Below the pieces are notes generated by a model. It saw only the letters and a program-made list of their open reading frames with translations. It did no database searches and was not told where the DNA came from. Both the position numbers and the translations under genes were made by a program. A DNA stretch of 64,000 nt from an uncultured Lachnospiraceae bacterium (GTDB lineage: Bacteria; Bacillota; Clostridia; Lachnospirales; Lachnospiraceae), in contig CAJTJY010000010.1 of the NCBI GenBank assembly GCA_910576975.1, forward strand, positions 39,050 to 103,049, written 5' to 3'. Below are positions 44,549-54,017 of this stretch, in pieces. How positions within the stretch are numbered: the stretch's first letter is position 1; every line of letters begins with the position of its first letter.

Positions 44549-46486
44549 ATGAATGAGAACAAAGATTTTAAACCTTTTGTTCCCGCCAACAAGACACTTC
44601 CGGAGTTTACAACCACTTCCATTATATTAGGAATTATTCTGGCAATTGTGTTCGGCGGAGCAAATGCATACCTAGGCCTCCGTGTGGGGATGACGGTATC
44701 AGCATCCATTCCGGCAGCCGTAATTTCCATGGGAATCATCCGGAAAATATTAAGAAAGGATTCCATCCTTGAAAATAACATGGTGCAAACCATTGGTTCC
44801 GCAGGAGAATCCGTAGCGGCTGGGGCAATCTTTACGCTGCCGGCATTATTCTTATGGGCAAGCGAATGGGGAACCTCAGCGCCTTCCCTGATTGAAATTG
44901 CAGTTATCGCATTTATCGGCGGCGCACTTGGAATTCTGTTCATGGTTCCGCTTAGAAAAGCACTGATCGTGCAGGAGCACGGCACGCTTCCCTATCCAGA
45001 AGGCAAAGCTTGCGCAGAAGTATTGATGGCAGGAGAAGAAGGCGGCGATAAAGCTTCTACCGTATTTGCCGGACTTGGCATAGCGGCAGCTTATAAGTTT
45101 ATCACCGACGGCCTCAAGCTGTTTCCAAGCGAGGTACATTATGAAATTCCGGCATACAAAGGATCTGGCGTCGGCATGGACGTGCTTCCAGCCCTTTTAG
45201 GCGTGGGATACATTTGCGGGCCAAAGATTTCCTCTTACTTATTCTGCGGCGGCATCCTAGGTTGGTTCGTCTTAATGCCTTTGATCGTTTTATTCGGACC
45301 AAATATCGTGTTGTTCCCAGCAGACGTCACCATTTCCGAATTATATGCAACGGGCGGTTCTTTTGCAATCTGGAGCAATTATATTAAGTATATCGGCGCC
45401 GGCGCCGTTGCCTGCGGCGGCGTATTGAGCCTGATAAAATCACTGCCATTGATTGTAAAAACATTCCGCGAGGCATTAAAAGGCTTTGGAAAGGGCGTTG
45501 CATCAGACGAGCGCACCAATCAGGATCTCAATATCAAGGTTATTCTTGGCGGCATCGTCATACTGGCGCTTGCCATCTGGATTGTGCCAGTGATCCCCAT
45601 CAACCTGTTTGGAGCATTCCTGATTGTGATTTTCGGTTTCTTTTTCGCAACCGTTTCTTCACGCATGGTTGGACTTGTGGGAAGCAGCAACAACCCCGTT
45701 TCGGGTATGACCATTGCCACTTTGCTGGTTGCTACCATCGCTTTAAAAGCAACTGGTTCTACCGGACAAGGCGGCATGATTGCGGCAATCGCAATCGGAG
45801 GCGTGATCTGTATCGTGGCAGCAATTGCAGGAGACACCTCGCAGGACTTAAAAACAGGTTATATTTTAGGAGCAACGCCTAAGAAACAGCAGATCGGCGA
45901 GATCATTGGCGTCCTCGCATCTTCTCTGGCTATCGGCGGCGTATTGTATCTGCTTCACATTGCCTGGGGTTACGGCTCCACAGAGCTTCCTGCTCCGCAG
46001 GCAACCCTGATGAAAATGATCGTAGAAGGCGTTATGGGAGGCAATCTTCCCTGGACCTTGGTGGGCATTGGCGCATTCATCGCTATTGTTGTGGAGATCC
46101 TTGGAATCCCGGTACTTCCATTCGCTATCGGCTTATACCTTCCGATTCATTTAAGTACCCCGATGATGGTCGGCGGCATTGTAAAATGGATCATTGAGAA
46201 GAGAAAGAATCTCAATGAAAAACAAAAAAAGGATGCTGACTCTAATGGAATTTTATATTCCTCCGGACTGATCGCAGGAGAAGGGCTTGTAGGCATCTTC
46301 TTGGCGATCCTGGCAATTATCCCAGTTGGCGAATCCAATGTAAGCGAGATTGTTGGCGGATTCCTTCCAGGGCTTATTCCGGCGCTGTCAAATGCAAATG
46401 TCGGCAATATTATCGGACTTGCCGCTTTCGCATTGTTGACCCTTTCCCTTTGGCAATTCTGTTTTCGTAAAACGAAAAAAGCATAA
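44549..46486 (+). CDS. OPT family oligopeptide transporter
   Basis: A 645-residue protein with about 14-16 membrane helices and the OPT signatures near the start (GGANAYLGLRVGMTVSASIP), in the middle (SNNPVSGMTIATLL) and GAAGDTSQDLKTGY-like near residue 430. OPT carriers take up oligopeptides or metal chelates with protons. AGGAGA lies 11 bases upstream of the ATG. It is followed 17 bases later by a PqqD-like gene and then an NhaC antiporter gene, suggesting that peptide uptake and sodium/proton exchange are managed together. Confidence 0.92.
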   Translation: MNENKDFKPFVPANKTLPEFTTTSIILGIILAIVFGGANAYLGLRVGMTVSASIPAAVISMGIIRKILRKDSILENNMVQTIGSAGESVAAGAIFTLPALFLWASEWGTSAPSLIEIAVIAFIGGALGILFMVPLRKALIVQEHGTLPYPEGKACAEVLMAGEEGGDKASTVFAGLGIAAAYKFITDGLKLFPSEVHYEIPAYKGSGVGMDVLPALLGVGYICGPKISSYLFCGGILGWFVLMPLIVLFGPNIVLFPADVTISELYATGGSFAIWSNYIKYIGAGAVACGGVLSLIKSLPLIVKTFREALKGFGKGVASDERTNQDLNIKVILGGIVILALAIWIVPVIPINLFGAFLIVIFGFFFATVSSRMVGLVGSSNNPVSGMTIATLLVATIALKATGSTGQGGMIAAIAIGGVICIVAAIAGDTSQDLKTGYILGATPKKQQIGEIIGVLASSLAIGGVLYLLHIAWGYGSTELPAPQATLMKMIVEGVMGGNLPWTLVGIGAFIAIVVEILGIPVLPFAIGLYLPIHLSTPMMVGGIVKWIIEKRKNLNEKQKKDADSNGILYSSGLIAGEGLVGIFLAILAIIPVGESNVSEIVGGFLPGLIPALSNANVGNIIGLAAFALLTLSLWQFCFRKTKKA

Positions 46487-46503
46487 CGTTTAAAGGAGAA
46501 TCC

Positions 46504-46851
46504 GTGGGCAGAACAAAAAAGAATTTTATGGATTTTATTCCGGTATGCAATCCTGCATACACTTGGGATGCCGATAACAAAGGCAAGGTTACTGTTCATG
46601 TAGTGAACAGGGGATTATATAACTGGATTGCACAGAAGATATTTAAAAAGCCACGCATCAGTCATATCTCTTTGGATGAATATGGAAGCTATGTATGGCG
46701 GCAGATGGATGGGCAGCGGAATGTATATGAGATTTCAAAGCTTGTGTCTGCACAGTTTGGCAAAGAGGCTGAACCCGTGGTTCCAAGACTTGTAAAATAT
46801 ATCCAGATCCTGTATCAGAATAAATTCATAGGATATGTAAAGCAGAAATAA
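46504..46851 (+). CDS. PqqD-like peptide-binding protein (RRE fold)
   Basis: A 115-residue product starting at GTG 46504 with AAAGGAG five bases upstream. The C-terminal 60 residues read as a PqqD-type winged helix: ISLDEYGSYVWRQMDGQRNV, YEISKLVSAQFGKEAEPVVP, RLVKYIQILYQNKFIGY. In RiPP pathways this fold (RiPP recognition element) binds a precursor peptide leader, but no radical SAM enzyme or precursor peptide is nearby. The N-terminal 50 residues are unusual, including an NRGLYNWIAQKIFKKP segment. Its place between a peptide transporter and an antiporter suggests peptide sensing or chaperoning; this is inference. Confidence 0.8.
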   Translation: MGRTKKNFMDFIPVCNPAYTWDADNKGKVTVHVVNRGLYNWIAQKIFKKPRISHISLDEYGSYVWRQMDGQRNVYEISKLVSAQFGKEAEPVVPRLVKYIQILYQNKFIGYVKQK

Positions 46852-46852
46852 A

Positions 46853-46894
46853 AAGAGCTGCCGCTTTGAAGATATCAGAAAAGCGGCAGCTCTT
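46853..46894 (+). promoter_or_regulatory. Strong intercistronic hairpin between pqqD-like and nhaC genes
   Basis: AAGAGCTGCCGCTTT pairs perfectly with AAAGCGGCAGCTCTT over a 12-base loop. The following sequence (ATATAAGGAG) has no T tract and contains the nhaC ribosome site, so partial termination, RNA stabilisation or processing are more likely than full termination. Confidence 0.75.
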
Positions 46895-46915
46895 ATATAA
46901 GGAGAGACAAGACAA

Positions 46916-48535
46916 ATGAAAAAAACAAAAAGATCACTAACCCTAGCCGCATCCGCCGTGATACTGCTGGCTGTCTGTAGCCCGCTGCTTGTATTTGCAG
47001 CAGAGGAAACAGAAGAATATATCCCTGCCATGTTTGCGACATTTTGGGCGCTGGTGCCTCCCATCGTGGCAATCGTCCTTGCGCTGATCACCAAGGAAGT
47101 ATACAGCTCCCTGTTTATCGGGATATTAATCGGAGGCTTATTTTATTCCGGTTTTACGTTTGAGAAAACCATTACTCATGTGTTCCAGGATGGAATCATC
47201 GGCGTACTCTCTGACAGTTATAACGTAGGAATCTTGGTATTTCTTGTAATTTTGGGCATTATGGTATGCATGATGAATCAAGCAGGCGGTTCCGCGGCAT
47301 TCGGACGCTGGGCAAGCGTACATATTAAGAGCCGGGTAGGCGCACAGCTTGCCACAATCCTACTGGGCGTGCTGATTTTTATCGACGATTATTTCAACTG
47401 TCTGACAGTGGGAAGCGTCATGCGACCTGTGACAGACAAACATAATATTTCCCGGGCGAAGCTGTCCTATCTGATTGACGCCACGGCGGCCCCAGTCTGC
47501 ATTATCGCTCCTATTTCTTCCTGGGCGGCCGCAGTGACCGGATTTGTAAAAGGGGAGGATGGATTCTCTATCTTTATCCGGGCAATCCCTTATAATTTTT
47601 ATGCGCTTTTGACAATCGTCATGATGGTGGGGATGCTGATGATGAAAATGGAATTCGGCCCCATGAAAACACATGAGGAGAATGCCAAAAAAGGAGATCT
47701 ATTTACGACGCCAGACCGTCCATATTCTAACGCCAAGGAGGAAGCTGGCAACGCCAAGGGAACTGTCATTGATCTGGTGTTTCCAATAGCCGTTTTGATT
47801 ATAAGCTGTGTCATTGGCATGATTTATACCGGCGATTTTTTCAACGGCGCCGGATTCGTAGAGGCGTTTTCTGGAAGTGATGCGTCTGTGGGACTGACGC
47901 TGGGAAGTTTCTTTGCATTTGTAATCACCATTATCTTTTATGCCGTACGCAAAGTTCTCAAATTCAGTGAATCAATGGCATGTATTCCAGAAGGCTTCAA
48001 GGCGATGGTCCCTGCGATTCTGATCCTGACCCTTGCCTGGACATTAAAGGCTATGACTGACAGTCTGGGCGCTGCTGCCTTTGTGGCGGGGATTATGTCC
48101 TCAAGCGCAGCAAGCTTGTTGAAATTCCTCCCAGCAATCATTTTCCTGGTTGGGTGCTTCCTTGCCTTTGCAACTGGAACCTCTTGGGGTACTTTCGGCA
48201 TCTTAATTCCAATTGTAGTTGCTGTTTTCTCTGGAAGCAATGAAAACATGATGATTATTTCAATCTCTGCATGCATGGCAGGCGCCGTATGTGGCGACCA
48301 CTGTTCCCCAATCTCAGATACCACCATCATGGCGTCCGCCGGGGGGCAGTGTAACCATGTAAACCATGTTTCCACCCAGCTTCCGTATGCAATTACCGCA
48401 GCGGCCGTGTCCTTTGTGACTTACATCATTGCCGGATTCGTGCAGACCGCATGGATCGCGCTTCCTGTAGGCATTATCCTGATGCTGGGCACATTGTTCC
48501 TTATCAAAATCCTTTTCGATCGCAAAAAGATCTGA
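46916..48535 (+). CDS. NhaC family sodium/proton antiporter
   Basis: A 539-residue membrane protein with a signal-like N-terminal helix (residues 10-28) and 11-12 further helices. NhaC family features include SLFIGILIGGLFYSG, DDYFNCLTVGSVMRPVTD, a conserved ATAAPVCIIAPISSWAA loop, ATGTSWGTFG and the AVCGDHCSPISDTTIMAS segment near residue 465. It should exchange sodium (or another cation, or organic acids in some relatives) for protons. A GGAGAG ribosome site precedes the ATG. Possible partial read-through from the OPT-PqqD transcript. Confidence 0.9.
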   Translation: MKKTKRSLTLAASAVILLAVCSPLLVFAAEETEEYIPAMFATFWALVPPIVAIVLALITKEVYSSLFIGILIGGLFYSGFTFEKTITHVFQDGIIGVLSDSYNVGILVFLVILGIMVCMMNQAGGSAAFGRWASVHIKSRVGAQLATILLGVLIFIDDYFNCLTVGSVMRPVTDKHNISRAKLSYLIDATAAPVCIIAPISSWAAAVTGFVKGEDGFSIFIRAIPYNFYALLTIVMMVGMLMMKMEFGPMKTHEENAKKGDLFTTPDRPYSNAKEEAGNAKGTVIDLVFPIAVLIISCVIGMIYTGDFFNGAGFVEAFSGSDASVGLTLGSFFAFVITIIFYAVRKVLKFSESMACIPEGFKAMVPAILILTLAWTLKAMTDSLGAAAFVAGIMSSSAASLLKFLPAIIFLVGCFLAFATGTSWGTFGILIPIVVAVFSGSNENMMIISISACMAGAVCGDHCSPISDTTIMASAGGQCNHVNHVSTQLPYAITAAAVSFVTYIIAGFVQTAWIALPVGIILMLGTLFLIKILFDRKKI

Positions 48536-48556
48536 TAGCTGCTTTACAAAAAGAGG

Positions 48557-48652
48557 GGGCTGTTGCAAAATTGAGCTTATATACAATCTGGGATGAGATT
48601 GACGTGATCTGGATCCCATATCCTGTATATAGCGGCTATTTTGCAGCAGCCC
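48557..48652. repeat. Type A palindromic repeat, copy 2 (96 bp)
   Basis: GGGCTGTTGCAAAAT faces ATTTTGCAGCAGCCC. Internal words CTTATATACAATCTGGGATG and ATCCTGTATATAGCGGCTAT pair partly with each other and match copy 1 in the inverted orientation. Lies just after nhaC and before the convergent ABC unit, so it probably serves as a terminator. Confidence 0.8.
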
Positions 48653-48695
48653 TTTCAATGTCAGTAAAAACTTCTTACGCAAACAATTCACGAAA

Positions 48696-49466
48696 TCAAA
48701 ACTTCTTCTTATCAAAAGCAAACATCCCTGTCACGCCTGCCGCTGTCGTCATAGCCACCGTAACTAGAAGCGCTGGCAAAAAGTCCGCAGATGCGGCAGA
48801 TTCCGTCAACAGCGCTTGGCATTCTAACAGCTTCGTCGGAAGGTAATCCTGCACTTTAGGAAAAATCCCGGCAATATAAGAAACTAATAGAAGCATTCCC
48901 GTACCAGCCAGCACTCCAGAGGTCTCGAAACATAGCGTGGAAAAAAATACAATCAGGCAAAATACCCAGACGCCAAACACCCAAAACAGCGCCGCCGTCG
49001 TTAGAATATTAGAAACCGTGCCATTATCCCAATAATATCCGCTGTAAAGCCAGGTAATGCCATAAGACATCCAAAAATACAAGCTCCACCATAACAGGCA
49101 CGTCAAGGCTTTTACCCCATACACTTTGCGCCTGGACATGCCTTTTGTCAAAACCAGTATCAGCGTCCCTTTCTGGTATTCCTGTGTAAAAATACCGCAA
49201 AATATCAGTACGGCGACAATCAGCGCCATCGGCATATTCTTATAAAACTGCGCCCAGCTCGTCAAGGCGTCGACCGTCACTTCTCCCACCTGAATGCCAC
49301 TCTCTTGAAGGGATTCCGACATAGCCTCCATGAGCCAGGGCGTTAATTTTGCAATTGCCGGATTCATGATGCCAAACAGTGCAGAAACAAGCATCAGAAT
49401 AAAAAACTTTCCGCTGCGCACAAGTTCCATCCATTCTTTTTTCCAAAAAGCAATCCATGCGCTCAT
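48696..49466 (-). CDS. ABC-2 type permease
   Basis: A 256-residue protein with six predicted helices and one extracytoplasmic loop at about 45-85. The FTQEYQKGTLILVLTKGMSRRK motif after helix 2 is the cytoplasmic coupling region of ABC-2 permeases. The ATG overlaps the stop of the upstream ATPase gene by four bases. It is last in the unit XRE regulator, PLDc_N protein, ATPase, permease. Substrate unknown. Confidence 0.88.
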   Translation of the reverse strand: MSAWIAFWKKEWMELVRSGKFFILMLVSALFGIMNPAIAKLTPWLMEAMSESLQESGIQVGEVTVDALTSWAQFYKNMPMALIVAVLIFCGIFTQEYQKGTLILVLTKGMSRRKVYGVKALTCLLWWSLYFWMSYGITWLYSGYYWDNGTVSNILTTAALFWVFGVWVFCLIVFFSTLCFETSGVLAGTGMLLLVSYIAGIFPKVQDYLPTKLLECQALLTESAASADFLPALLVTVAMTTAAGVTGMFAFDKKKF

Positions 49467-50365
49467 TTCCCTACCACCTCCAAAAACAATGACTCCAACG
49501 AAAGCCCGGTCTTTTCTATCTTACGAATCAGAATCTTTTCTTGTGCCATCCAAGCCATCACTTCTTCCATCTTAAGGCCTGCGCCCTGTCCATAACTTAC
49601 ATCGACTCTCCCTTTAGGCGTTCCGCCCGGAAAACGCTGCAACAAGCGTCTGACGTCCTGTTCCCGTTCCAATTCAACCTCAAATCCAGCTTCTTTGCAA
49701 CTCTTTTTCATCTCTTCCATGCTGCCCTGGCGTATAATCCTGCCTTCGTGAAGAAACGCAAATTGATCACAGATTCGCTCCACGTCAGACAAAATATGCG
49801 TAGAAAACAATACCGTGGTTTGTTCTCCCGCAGAAGCTAAAATATCTAAAATCTCTTTTCGGCCCACTGGATCCAGCGCTGAGGTAGGCTCATCGCAGAT
49901 CAGCAGCCTGGGACGGTTGAACATTGCCTGAGCAATCCCAAGCCGCTGCTTCATACCCCTGGAAAATCCTTTGATGCGGTGTCTTTCCTTGGACAGGCCC
50001 ACCAATCCCAAAAGCTCTTCTGTCCGGTTTTTACACTCTCTGTCATCCATTCCCGTAACTGCACCGCAAAAATGCAGATATTCGGAAGCTGTCATATACG
50101 GATAAAACTCTGGCACATCTGGCAAATATCCGATATAGCGGTTTGCAGGGTTTTCTCCAAAAGAAACTTTCTGCCCATTGACAAATATCTCTCCTTGATC
50201 CGCAGGAAGCAAGCCTAATGCAAGCTTCATCGTAGTTGTCTTTCCAGCACCGTTTTGTCCTACAAAGCCATAAACCGCATGTTCCGGCACTGTAAAATCC
50301 ACATCCTGCAAAACCTGTTTCTCTGCAAACTTTTTAGAGATGTGAGAAATTTTAAGCATATCCAT
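49463..50365 (-). CDS. ABC transporter ATP-binding protein
   Basis: A 300-residue ATPase with Walker A GFVGQNGAGKTTTMK (about 34-48), Q-loop YLPDVPEFYPYMT, signature FSRGMKQRLG, Walker B LLICDEPTSALD and H-loop FSTHILSDVERI. A C-terminal domain of about 80 residues follows, as in BcrA/NatA-like ABC-2 exporters. AAAGGA lies seven bases before the ATG. It overlaps the downstream permease and follows a small membrane-protein gene. Confidence 0.93.
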   Translation of the reverse strand: MDMLKISHISKKFAEKQVLQDVDFTVPEHAVYGFVGQNGAGKTTTMKLALGLLPADQGEIFVNGQKVSFGENPANRYIGYLPDVPEFYPYMTASEYLHFCGAVTGMDDRECKNRTEELLGLVGLSKERHRIKGFSRGMKQRLGIAQAMFNRPRLLICDEPTSALDPVGRKEILDILASAGEQTTVLFSTHILSDVERICDQFAFLHEGRIIRQGSMEEMKKSCKEAGFEVELEREQDVRRLLQRFPGGTPKGRVDVSYGQGAGLKMEEVMAWMAQEKILIRKIEKTGLSLESLFLEVVGK

Positions 50366-50403
50366 AGTAGTGTCCTTTCCGCTGTGATTTCAGCATATGA
50401 CCA

Positions 50404-50607
50404 TCAGGATTCCTCTTTTCCCAACAACAAATAAAGAATCGGTCCTATAAACTGCATTCCTACAATCACTACAATCACCCACAAGGTCCTGTTTCCCCGG
50501 CGGTAGCTGGCATGTGTAAGAATATGGCGCAGCACATACGCCAAAAGTCCAAATTGTAGCAAAACTAAGGGCAGCAAAATTGGCAATATATCTTGTACGT
50601 CTTTCAT
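50404..50607 (-). CDS. Small PLDc_N-domain membrane protein
   Basis: A 67-residue protein with two membrane helices (about 8-28 and 43-62) and the PLDc_N pattern: an arginine/asparagine-rich link (YRRGNRTLWVIVV) and a C-terminal FIGPILYLLLGKEE. This domain is often found as a free-standing partner of ABC exporters and bacteriocin-immunity units. GGAGA precedes the ATG, and the start overlaps the stop of the XRE regulator gene by four bases. Confidence 0.85.
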   Translation of the reverse strand: MKDVQDILPILLPLVLLQFGLLAYVLRHILTHASYRRGNRTLWVIVVIVGMQFIGPILYLLLGKEES

Positions 50608-51737
50608 TTCTGGTTTCTCCTTTCATCCTCTGGAAAATTTTTACAAATCTTCTGAAACTCCTCACTATCCCATAAGCACGCAAGTAGCGAATGTTTCAAA
50701 GACTCCTGAAAATTCTCAATAATCCATTTCGGGCTGCGAGGAGGTCCGGCGCCCAAGTCTAACTGGTCAATCCAAGTATCAAGACAGTCAAAATAACTGT
50801 CCCCATGCAGCTTTACTTCCTCCTGTTCGGTGAGAGTTCTGACATTGCGCGCATACTTTTGAAGTTCCTTAAGAGCCTCCTTGCGCATATTTTTGGATGC
50901 ATATGCAAGAGCGGACTGATAATAAAACTGTGCCGCAACATTTGGGTGCAGGCTTTCCACTCTATAAGCCTGTAATAGTGATTCCGTACGCTGGATCGTT
51001 TCTAAACATTGTTCCCATTGAGAAAGGTTTACCGCCAGATATTGAACGGAACACGCAATTAATGCCATTAAATGGCTGTATATGGTAATCTGCGTGTAGC
51101 TTCTGGCCTTTTGTGTATCTCCAAGCACCTGGTACGCTTGCGCCAGCAGGATATCATTTTGACTTGAAATCCGCATCGGATCGGTCAGTTCCGCCAATGC
51201 TTGTGCCACCTCTTTTGCTTTTCCCAGTCGCAGGTCTGCGATTGCCTTGACGCTGATGGCGTCGTTACAAATATTCACCGCACTGCAACCGCAGATAATA
51301 TGGTTGCAGAGTTCTTCTATTTCCTCCAGGATCCCCCGCCGCTGCTCTTCTTGCTGCGGCAACATAAAATGATTCAGCCACAAGACGCACATCTGCAGCA
51401 AGAATGGATAACAGGAATAATAATTTCTCACCTGTTCCCTGCTTTTTTCCATAGTATCTTCAAAAGACCCAACTGCAAATTCCTCCGATAAATCCTGATA
51501 AATCTTCTGAATCTGCTCCTTGCTTAGCTGAGGCTCATATCCCATCAGCTGGTCGATGCTGACCCCGAAAAACACCGCCAACCTTGGCAGCAGCAAAATA
51601 TCTGGCATGCTCTGCCGATTCTCCCATTTTGAAACGGAAGCTTTGGTAACTCCCAGAAAATCTGCAAGCTGTTCCTGGGTAATATTTTTCTCATGACGCA
51701 GACGAATGAGGTTATCTGGCAAATTTACCTGATCCAT
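50604..51737 (-). CDS. XRE family transcriptional regulator with TPR-like C-terminus
   Basis: The 377-residue product (ATG 51737, AAGGAGG six bases upstream) begins with an HTH_XRE domain (LIRLRHEKNITQEQLADFL, VTKASVSKWENRQSMPD, FFGVSIDQLMGYEP), then about 300 helical residues with tetratricopeptide-like spacing. This plan is seen in regulators that bind small peptides or sense stress. An in-frame extension to 51857 has no ribosome site. It heads an operon with a PLDc_N protein and an ABC transporter and probably controls it. Confidence 0.9.
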   Translation of the reverse strand: MDQVNLPDNLIRLRHEKNITQEQLADFLGVTKASVSKWENRQSMPDILLLPRLAVFFGVSIDQLMGYEPQLSKEQIQKIYQDLSEEFAVGSFEDTMEKSREQVRNYYSCYPFLLQMCVLWLNHFMLPQQEEQRRGILEEIEELCNHIICGCSAVNICNDAISVKAIADLRLGKAKEVAQALAELTDPMRISSQNDILLAQAYQVLGDTQKARSYTQITIYSHLMALIACSVQYLAVNLSQWEQCLETIQRTESLLQAYRVESLHPNVAAQFYYQSALAYASKNMRKEALKELQKYARNVRTLTEQEEVKLHGDSYFDCLDTWIDQLDLGAGPPRSPKWIIENFQESLKHSLLACLWDSEEFQKICKNFPEDERRNQK

Positions 51738-51933
51738 AAGTTTCCTCCTTATCTTGATGTGTCTATTATAAGGCAATGAAGCTGAATTATTCAATGGATT
51801 ACTGCGATACTTTCCATTGAAAATATCAACTGGGAGGAAACTTCTATCAATAAGCAAGAAAGGAGCTGTGGCAGAGCAATCCTGCCCGGAGGGCTTTTTA
51901 TCTTATAGGATCAGGGTGCCAAAAGATCTATTT

Positions 51934-52398
51934 TCATTCTAATCCCTCTTCTTTGTTCAAGAAGCGATCCCATTCCTCCACGTCCCCTGTCGCATTTACC
52001 CAGAGCTGATACGTCCGCTCATCTCTTCCGTCAATGTAAAAAATATACTGCCCATTTTCTTTCTCTGCGCAAAAAATAGCTCCATCCTCAAAATCTTTGA
52101 GATAAGCGGCATAATCCTCCGGCTTCACCGACACGTCTTCATAACCATGCATCAGCTTGCCATCTGCGTCATAATGTTGATACCCTTCTTCTATCATCGA
52201 CTCTATGGAGCCATCCTCCAATTTCAAAACGAAACCATTGGCACGCATTTCCCGTATATCACGATTACAAGAATTTTCTGGCAAGATTGTGACATTATCC
52301 AAGTAAAAATGAAGCAGCCCTGGCATCAGGCGAACCTCCTCGATATAAGCATCTGAAAAATTAAAGTGTGCAAATTCATTCTTTGTTATGTATTTCAT
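51934..52398 (-). CDS. Hypothetical protein, beta-rich, 154 residues
   Basis: An acidic cytoplasmic protein with alternating short strands and turns, ending in an acidic EEWDRFLNKEE tail. I do not recognise a family with confidence. AGAAGGAAA lies before the ATG. It stands alone between the XRE operon and an ABC-F gene. The size and plan resemble free-standing immunity or sensor proteins, but that is only a resemblance. Confidence 0.65.
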   Translation of the reverse strand: MKYITKNEFAHFNFSDAYIEEVRLMPGLLHFYLDNVTILPENSCNRDIREMRANGFVLKLEDGSIESMIEEGYQHYDADGKLMHGYEDVSVKPEDYAAYLKDFEDGAIFCAEKENGQYIFYIDGRDERTYQLWVNATGDVEEWDRFLNKEEGLE

Positions 52399-52463
52399 CT
52401 TTATTTCCTTCTTTCTTAATTTTATCTTCAGGGCGCTGATTTATTTCATGCGCCCATATCACA

Positions 52464-54017
52464 TTATTGAAGCAGCGAATATTCCTCCATGTTCCATATC
52501 TGCCTTACAACATCCTGATAAAACTCTGGTTCGTGGCACACCAATAAAACTGCGCCCTTATACTCTATCAAGGCTCGTTTCAATTCTTGCTTTGCATCCA
52601 CGTCCAAATGGTTGGTAGGCTCATCTAAAAGCAAGACATTTGTCTCGACGTTCAGCAGTTTGCATAGCCGGACTTTCGCCTGTTCTCCGCCACTTAATAC
52701 CTTTACTTTGCTCTCAATATGCTTCGTTGTCAACCCGCACTTTGCCAGCGCTGATCGCACCTCGTACTGGCTGTAGGACGGAAACGTTTCCCAGATCTCC
52801 TCAATGCAGCTTCGTTCACTGGGCGTCATTTCCTGTTCAAAATAGCCAGGATAGAGATAATCTCCCAGCTGTGCTTTGCCAGAGAGGCATGGTATCAGTC
52901 CCAACACGCTTTTTAGAAAGGTGGATTTTCCAATCCCGTTGGTTCCCACAACAGCAATTTTCTCCCCCCGCTCCATGCGAAGGTTGATGGGCCTTGACAA
53001 AGGCTTGTCTTTTTCATATCCCAGGATCAAATCCTGCGTCTCAAAAATCACTTTTCCCGACGCCCTGGCGTTTCGGAAAAAGAATTCAGGCTTGGGACGC
53101 TCTGCCGCCAGCGTAATCACATCCATCTTATCCAACTTTTTCTGTCTGGACATCGCCATATTCCTTGTGGCAACCCGGGCTTTATTGCGGGCGACAAAAT
53201 CTTTCAGATCTTCAATTTCTTTCTGCTGCTTTCGGTATGCCGCCTCTAATTGCGCCTTTTTCATCTCATAGACTTCCAGGAATTTGTGATAATCGCCGAC
53301 ATAGCGATTCAACTCCTGATTTTCCATATGATAAATGATATTTATCACACTATTTAAAAACGGAATATCATGTGAAATCAGGATAAACGCATTCTCATAG
53401 TCCAAAAGATACCGTTTCAGCCATTCTATATGGCTTTCATCCAGATAATTGGTAGGCTCGTCCAGCAGCAGGATATCTGGTTTTTCCAGCAACAGCTTTG
53501 CCAGAAGCACCTTCGTGCGCTGCCCGCCGCTTAGCTCTGTAACGTCCGTATCAAGCCCTAGCTCCTGAATCCCCAGCGCCCTTGCCACTTCTTCCACCTT
53601 GGCGTCAATGATATAAAAGTCATGCTGATCCAGCAGCTCTTGGATGGTTCCAGTTTCTTCCATCAGGCGCTTCATTTCTGCTTCGTCTGCCTCTCCCATC
53701 TGTTCAAACATCTGATTCATCTCTGCTTCCATATCATAGAGAAAGGCAAAAGCGCTGCGAAGCACGTCCTTAACCGTCATACCCGCCTTTAACACGGTAT
53801 GCTGGTCTAAATACCCTGCACGAACATTCTTCGCCCATTCCACTGTCCCTTCGTCCGGCTGCAGGTGTCCAGTCACAATGTTTAAAAATGTCGACTTTCC
53901 TTCGCCGTTAGCGCCAATCAGCCCAATATGCTCTCCTTTGAGCAGCCGGAATGATACATCATTAAATATGGCCCTGTCTCCAAAACCATGGGTCAAGTTT
54001 CTTACTTCTAAAATCAT
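52464..54017 (-). CDS. ABC-F family ATPase
   Basis: A 517-residue tandem-ABC protein without membrane helices. P-loops GANGEGKST (about 36) and GTNGIGKST (about 345); signatures LSGGQRTK and LSGGEQAK; Walker B LLLDEPTNYLD and LLLDEPTNHLD. The linker (about 230-300) is rich in lysine and arginine (RNKARVATRNMAMSRQKK). This is the short ABC-F type acting on the ribosome. The ATG at 54017 is chosen because AAAGGAGA precedes it; the frame extends to 54077. No C-terminal coiled coil is present, unlike the ABC-F protein at 29.7 kb. Confidence 0.92.
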   Translation of the reverse strand: MILEVRNLTHGFGDRAIFNDVSFRLLKGEHIGLIGANGEGKSTFLNIVTGHLQPDEGTVEWAKNVRAGYLDQHTVLKAGMTVKDVLRSAFAFLYDMEAEMNQMFEQMGEADEAEMKRLMEETGTIQELLDQHDFYIIDAKVEEVARALGIQELGLDTDVTELSGGQRTKVLLAKLLLEKPDILLLDEPTNYLDESHIEWLKRYLLDYENAFILISHDIPFLNSVINIIYHMENQELNRYVGDYHKFLEVYEMKKAQLEAAYRKQQKEIEDLKDFVARNKARVATRNMAMSRQKKLDKMDVITLAAERPKPEFFFRNARASGKVIFETQDLILGYEKDKPLSRPINLRMERGEKIAVVGTNGIGKSTFLKSVLGLIPCLSGKAQLGDYLYPGYFEQEMTPSERSCIEEIWETFPSYSQYEVRSALAKCGLTTKHIESKVKVLSGGEQAKVRLCKLLNVETNVLLLDEPTNHLDVDAKQELKRALIEYKGAVLLVCHEPEFYQDVVRQIWNMEEYSLLQ

